Positions 59,501 to 64,000 of a stretch of DNA of 64,000 nt are shown here, piece by piece. Where the stretch lies: contig NC_054543.1 of the NCBI RefSeq assembly GCF_017654505.1, positions 28,774,525-28,838,524 of the forward strand, given 5' to 3'. The notes below the pieces were generated by a model that made no database searches, was not told where the DNA came from, and saw nothing but the letters and a program-made list of their open reading frames with translations. This stretch comes from Polyodon spathula. Lineage: Eukaryota; Chordata; Actinopteri; Acipenseriformes; Polyodontidae. Positions within the stretch are counted from its first letter, which is position 1, and the number at the start of each line of letters is the position of its first letter. The position numbers and the translations under genes were made by a program.

Positions 59501-60161
59501 AGTTTTAATATTCAATTGGACCATATTGTAGTTATATTACTAATCTGTTAGTACTGCTGTACAATCGAGTTAAATTGGTCTTATGTTGTTTGCGCCATTG
59601 TGATGCACTTTCTCTGATGTTTCAACTATTTATTTTTTCCATACATGTAATACATTTTTCATTTGCCATACATGTCTCAGATGTGCAGTTTTGACAGAGC
59701 AAACAAGTATTTTAATTTTACTTCATGATACCTAAAACTAAACAAGGTTATCACGTACTAAGGTTAAATACATATCTGTTTGCAAGCCTTTCTTCAAGTA
59801 GTGTAATATCAGAATTAAAATTGTAAAATTATAATACCTGTTTGTATAACACAGCTTTATGGAATTATTTTGTAAGCTGTAACCACTACAAAGTGTTATC
59901 TGGAATACATCTTTTTTTCTAATAAAACACAATGTGCCATATTTTCAAAGCGTTTAGTCTAGTCTTTAAATAACTCCTATTTTGAAAGAGTTAAAACATA
60001 TTTTACAAAACTTGAGCAAAAAACTAAATTATATATTTCCAAATTTTCTTAAGCACTCTCACACAGTTTGTTTCTCATTTTCTAACATTAACATGCTGTA
60101 TTCTTTCAAAATTAGGAGTTAATTAAAGAATGGAGAATGCGCTTCGCATCCTTTAAAATAC
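56599..60161. other. Long non-coding stretch
   Basis: No convincing gene. The 105-codon frame at 58133-58450 and the 86-codon frame at 59148-59408 have no recognisable domain. The region at 58010-58130 is locally GC-rich (gcaggtggcgcagcgtg) and may be an old SINE, but A and B boxes are not clear. Confidence 0.35.
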
Positions 60162-60602
60162 TGACCCTGACACAGAACTGTAGGTTTCAGCCCGGTTACA
60201 CACTTTTTATTAAACACAAAAATAAACAAGTTGTAAAACGAAAGCCCATCTCCAGTCGGAGACCTAGACTAAACTTGTTTTTGTCTAAAGTAAAGGAATG
60301 GTACGGATAAGCCAGCCATTTTCCCAACAAAACTGTGTTTTTTTGTTTGTTTTTTTTTAACCAGACTGGGCAAAAGCCTTCACTGGTTTACAAAGCACTT
60401 TTCTCTTACCAGCTCCCTGTTGGTCCATTTAATGGCGCTTCAAGCTCCCTTTTTATTTTATGTGGCTGGTCCCACTTAGCACCAATTATCTCATTTGAGA
60501 CCAACTACATTCCCACATTTATTTTGGCAGGTTGGCATTAACCCCATCTTTCCCAACCACCACCAAAACACAAAGAATTACAGGCAGGGATCTGCCCTGC
60601 CT
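60162..60602 (-). mobile_element. LTR, family A, reverse orientation
   Basis: Its forward-strand order is: T-rich R-U5 (cacactttttattaaacac), TATA region (ctttttattttatgtggctg), ccacttagcaccaattatctc, ccacatttattttggcagg, ggcattaaccccatc, then agggatctgccctgcc at the outer end. This is the reverse of family A and closest to the copy at 48375. The terminal TG...CA bases are altered and the boundaries approximate. Confidence 0.65.
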
Positions 60603-62438
60603 CAACTTCCTTAATTATTTTAACTAGAGCTCCCAACACCTTCTTTCCTGTCATTAACCACACAGCTGCATCCCCTACAGGCAATATAAATATTGTTAAT
60701 ACTTAATTGAATAACATTTTCTTGGGAGGAAAAGATAAATAAATTGTGCTGCACAGCCCTTTTTGAAGGTGGAGACTTTATTAACTTCGAGATGTAGCTT
60801 GTGAGTCAGGACATTTCATGTCATTAAACAATTCATTAAAAATATAGATTTATATTTAATCCTGAGGCGTATTGGTGCTCTTATGGTGCAATTTGAAAAT
60901 ATGTTTGTAATTATCATCAATGTACAAATGACTGTGGAATCATGCATATCTCTAAAAGAAATAGGCATATACTATATAACACTATAATTATTAATACAGT
61001 TTATTTTTGTGGCACTATTATAGTGTTTTGGGAGTTAAGGATATAACATTAAATAGATTATGTTTCATCAGAGAGCAGGGTCACTCATAAGAACATCAAC
61101 TGCAGTAAATTGTGTGCAATGTTGCGTGGTTGTAGATAACAAAATTGCAATTCCATTGACTATATAGGCCTCAAATGTGCAGTTTCGAAGAAACATCATA
61201 TCTCAAACATGTATTTTCATTTTAAAATGCAAGTTCTGGTACTACACCAGATTACATAAAGTTCTCAGTTTGATTGCTTGCCTTCTGGGGGAAATCTGTT
61301 ACACTTTCACTTGTTGATTCATTTCACCTCAGCAGTGTCTTTGTGGTCAATCATCTTAGTGGCTGCAAAACATGTCAGTTACTAGGGGAAGCAGCTGGTT
61401 GGTTACTAATAGGAATGGTGGTCCTGAAGGGGTGTGAACAATCTCAATCTCCAGGTAAAATGGTTATGACTGTGAGAAAGCAAGACTTCAACTAAAGCAT
61501 GGGTTTCTTTAAAAATTACACAGTAAATGTATTGCAAGGCATGGAAATGTATGGATTTTTTTTTTTTTTTTTTTAACTACAATCACTTTACTTTCATTGT
61601 AATATTAATGTATGCATAATTCTTGAGCAGGGACAATGACCTTAGTCTAAACCAATACATACATTTATTTAATTTTAAACAGTTTTCTATTCAAGTGCTT
61701 GGATTTTATCAAAATAAAGGTGTTAGCTGCCATAAGTATAATAATGGTGTCACCATGATTTTAATGTATTTCACATGGGTTGCAGGATATTTAGTAAAAT
61801 ATCCGAATAGGGTAAAACAAAAGATTAATGCCCCACCCCTAGTCTCTTTCCATGTATTAATCTATCTTAATACTTGTAAGAAGGCATTTTATATTTCAGC
61901 TCACTAAACATTTTAACATCATTCTATAGTATGCATTTTATTAAGTCTGTCGACTTCATTCTCTTTGGCCACAGTGATAGTGCATGTAAAAGCCCCGGGC
62001 TAAAGTTAAATTCAGCTGAACTGCAGGATCTGAAATTGGGATTGTGAGCATTGGGTCTTAGTAATGAAGGGACACATATGAAAAAAAAAAACCTAGTTTC
62101 AAATTTTAAAGAATATGGTATAAACGTTCAGTGCATTACAGTAATTACAGATGTCAATGTGTAATATAATTCAGTGAGCAGTTTTGCTAATATTAGTGAC
62201 ATTCTGCATGAGACTGTCTTGTTTCAGCTGATGCACTTCAGAAGTTTAGGTAGTGTTGAGGAGAGACTTAGGCAGAGCATTTGGAGGAATAATCTATTTT
62301 AGTAGTGAAACAATGATTTAAAATGTCAACTTTACTTACCAAAGTGTATAAAACATGTAAAACTAGTTATATTTTTTTCTATTTTTGCAGTTTTTCTCAA
62401 CAGAAAACTTCTGCAGCATAAAAAAAATAATAATTTTG

Positions 62439-62441
<3 letters not shown>
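60603..62441. other. Non-coding stretch
   Basis: AT-rich. A T-run lies at 61557-61574. The frames at 61274-61907 are not recognisable. Confidence 0.35.

Positions 62442-62512
<71 letters not shown>
62442..62512. repeat. (TA)n microsatellite
   Basis: About 35 AT units directly before a Tc1 element. More TA units resume after that element (63488-63500). Confidence 0.95.
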
Positions 62513-62513
<1 letters not shown>

Positions 62514-63487
62514 CTCTGGAAAAAATTAAGAGACCACTGCAAAATTATCAGTTTCTCTGGTTTTACTGTTTATAGGTATGTGTTTGGGTAAAATGAACAT
62601 TTTTGTTTTATTCTATAAACTTCTGATAACATTTCTGCCAAATTCCAAATAAAAATATTGTCATTTAGAGCATTTATTTGCAGAAAATGACAGCTGGTCA
62701 AAATAACAAAAAAGATGCAGTGTTGTCAGACCTCGAATAATGCAAAGAAAATAAGTTCATATTCATTTTTAAACAACACAATACTAATGTTTTAACTTAG
62801 GAAGAGTTCAGAAATCAATATTTGGTGGAATAACCCTCTCCACCAGTCTTTCACATTGATGTTGGGTGACTTTATGCCACTCCTGGCGCAAAAATTCAAG
62901 CAGCTCGGCTTTGTTTGATGGCTTGTGACCATCCATCTTCCAGAGGTTTTCAATGGGGTTCAGGTCTGGAGATTGGGCTGGCTATGACAGGGTCTTGATC
63001 TGGTGGTCCTCCATCCACACCTTGATTGACCTGGCTGTGTGGCATGGAGCATTGTCCTGCTGGATAAAACAATCCTCAGAGTTGGGGAACATTGTCAGAG
63101 CAGAAGGAAGCAAGTTTTCTTCCAGGACAACCTTGTACTTGGCTTGATTTATGCCAAAGCTGCCCGATTCCAGCCTTGCTGAAGCACCCCAAGATCATCA
63201 CCGAGCCTCCACCACATTTCACAGTGGGTGCGAAACACTGTGGCTTGTAGGCCTCTCCAGGTTTCCATCTAACCATTAGACAACCAGGTGTTGGGTAAAG
63301 CTGAAAATTGGACTCATCTGGGGATGCTTCAGCAAGGCTGGAATTGGGCAGATTTGTCTTTGTGAAGGACGCATGAATCAAGCCAAGTACAAGGTTGTCC
63401 TGGAAGAAAACTTACTTCCTTCTGCTCTGACAATGTTCCCCAACTCTGAGGACCAACTCAGTGGTCTCTTAATTTTTTCCAGAGCTG
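62513..63487 (-). mobile_element. Shortened Tc1-type element inserted in a (TA)n tract
   Basis: Left gctctggaaaaaattaagag and right ctcttaattttttccagagctg are inverted termini; the first two bases on the left appear lost. The flanks on both sides are TA repeats, so the TA target lay in the microsatellite. It is 975 bp long and contains broken transposase on the reverse strand. A ~75-bp segment (63076-63151) is repeated in inverted orientation at 63377-63453. Confidence 0.85.
62820..63381 (-). pseudogene. Tc1 transposase relic
   Basis: The reverse-strand frame 63381-63076 carries SPDESNFQLYPTPG, GGGSVMILGCFSKAG (the glycine-rich box of the catalytic domain) and PGRKLASFCSDNVPQL. Further along (63070-62820), in other frames, are a QQDNAPCHTAR-type second catalytic motif, [11 protein letters not shown] with the Glu, and the C-terminal HKVT region. 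The first catalytic Asp and all DNA-binding domains are missing. Stops and shifts make it inactive. Confidence 0.7.
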
Positions 63488-63889
63488 TATATATATATAT
63501 GAAACATTTGCTTAGTAGCAATACATTTTTTCAAGCAAATGTATAGCTTAAAAGACAAATTATAGGAACTATTATGCACTGATGATGATGAATCGATACA
63601 TACACATTATCAAAGTTTAAAATTGTATTTTTTTGTTTTGTTTTCTATCTATAAAATAAACAGAAAAGTGCAATAACCCACTCAATGGTGTGCAGTAAGA
63701 TATATTTTACCACACTTCTAAGAGGTCAAAAGAAACTGTAAGTACAAATTAGGCATTTTAAAATTGAAAGTTGAAATGATACATAACATACACAACTTAA
63801 AGAGCAGAAACAACAAATAGATATTTACGCTATTTTGTACCAACTGTACCAACATTCTCATTTATCGTGAAGAAAAAGTTTTCCTTATG

Positions 63890-63926
<37 letters not shown>

Positions 63927-64000
63927 ATTTTCAAAATGCCATAACAAAAACCATGGTCTATTTAGTAGAGAAGGATATGGAGGACCAAGGCTATTATTAC
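63488..64000. other. Non-coding stretch with a poly-A run
   Basis: A short (TA)n remnant at the start and a 33-base A-run at 63893-63925. The A-run could be a retroposon tail, but the sequence before it has no recognisable SINE or LINE features. Confidence 0.4.

Noticed and set aside
63893..63925. Poly-A run as the tail of a processed pseudogene or LINE
   Set aside because: The preceding several hundred bases show no coding or LINE/SINE signature on either strand.

Overview
This window reads as intergenic or intronic DNA from a vertebrate, most likely a ray-finned fish. It is AT-rich, shows no bacterial gene organisation, and carries long (TA)n, (TTA)n and (TG)n microsatellites. It holds several Tc1-type DNA transposons, hAT elements, a Penelope-like element and many Ty3/Gypsy-type LTRs of kinds common in fish. 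A non-teleost fish such as a sturgeon or paddlefish is my guess from the general look of the repeats; that is an inference and is not shown by the sequence. I found no convincing host protein-coding gene, rRNA, tRNA gene or CRISPR array. Nearly every open frame above chance is transposase, gag or reverse transcriptase, or is antisense to one of these.

Layout. 1-11 kb: AT-rich DNA with one very clean solo LTR (3239-3654, 5-bp target duplication), a degenerate tandem repeat, a piggyBac-like end at a TTAA, and a 324-bp MITE. 11-20 kb: an LTR with a (TG)n block, two tRNA-like SINE relics, a hAT-type MITE, an unrecognised 88-codon ORF that stops exactly where a solo LTR begins, and the 5' end of another Gypsy element interrupted by a MITE. 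20-25 kb: a tRNA-derived SINE and a 788-bp hAT element with TIRs and an 8-bp duplication. 25.7-32.3 kb: a 1.6-kb Tc1 element with both ends, a Penelope-like relic (RT plus GIY-YIG), and a reverse-strand Gypsy relic with a PNMA-like gag, a broken protease and part of the RT, which holds a palindromic MITE.

33-45 kb: two copies of a long foldback MITE, an LTR-dense block including a small LTR-LTR non-autonomous retrotransposon (36826-38162), a second piggyBac-like end, and two Tc1 transposase genes that keep full DD34E triads but have lost their N-termini. 45.4-46.6 kb: an unusual inverted pair of minisatellite arrays. 47-49.1 kb: a ZBED/SCAND3-like hAT element with an 8-bp target duplication, itself hit by an LTR. 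49.4-56.6 kb: a further LTR, a truncated Tc1, and an LTR/gag composite whose outer LTRs point in opposite directions. 56.6-62.4 kb is mostly featureless apart from one LTR. 62.5-63.5 kb: a short Tc1 derivative inside a (TA)n tract, with an internal inverted duplication.

These genes do not work together as a pathway. The window is a record of successive insertions, several of them nested. The best candidates for something undescribed are the inverted minisatellite element at 45371-46556, the foldback family at 32963 and 40897, the head-to-head LTR/gag composite at 54808-56598, and the two unidentified ORFs at 18471 and 35919.
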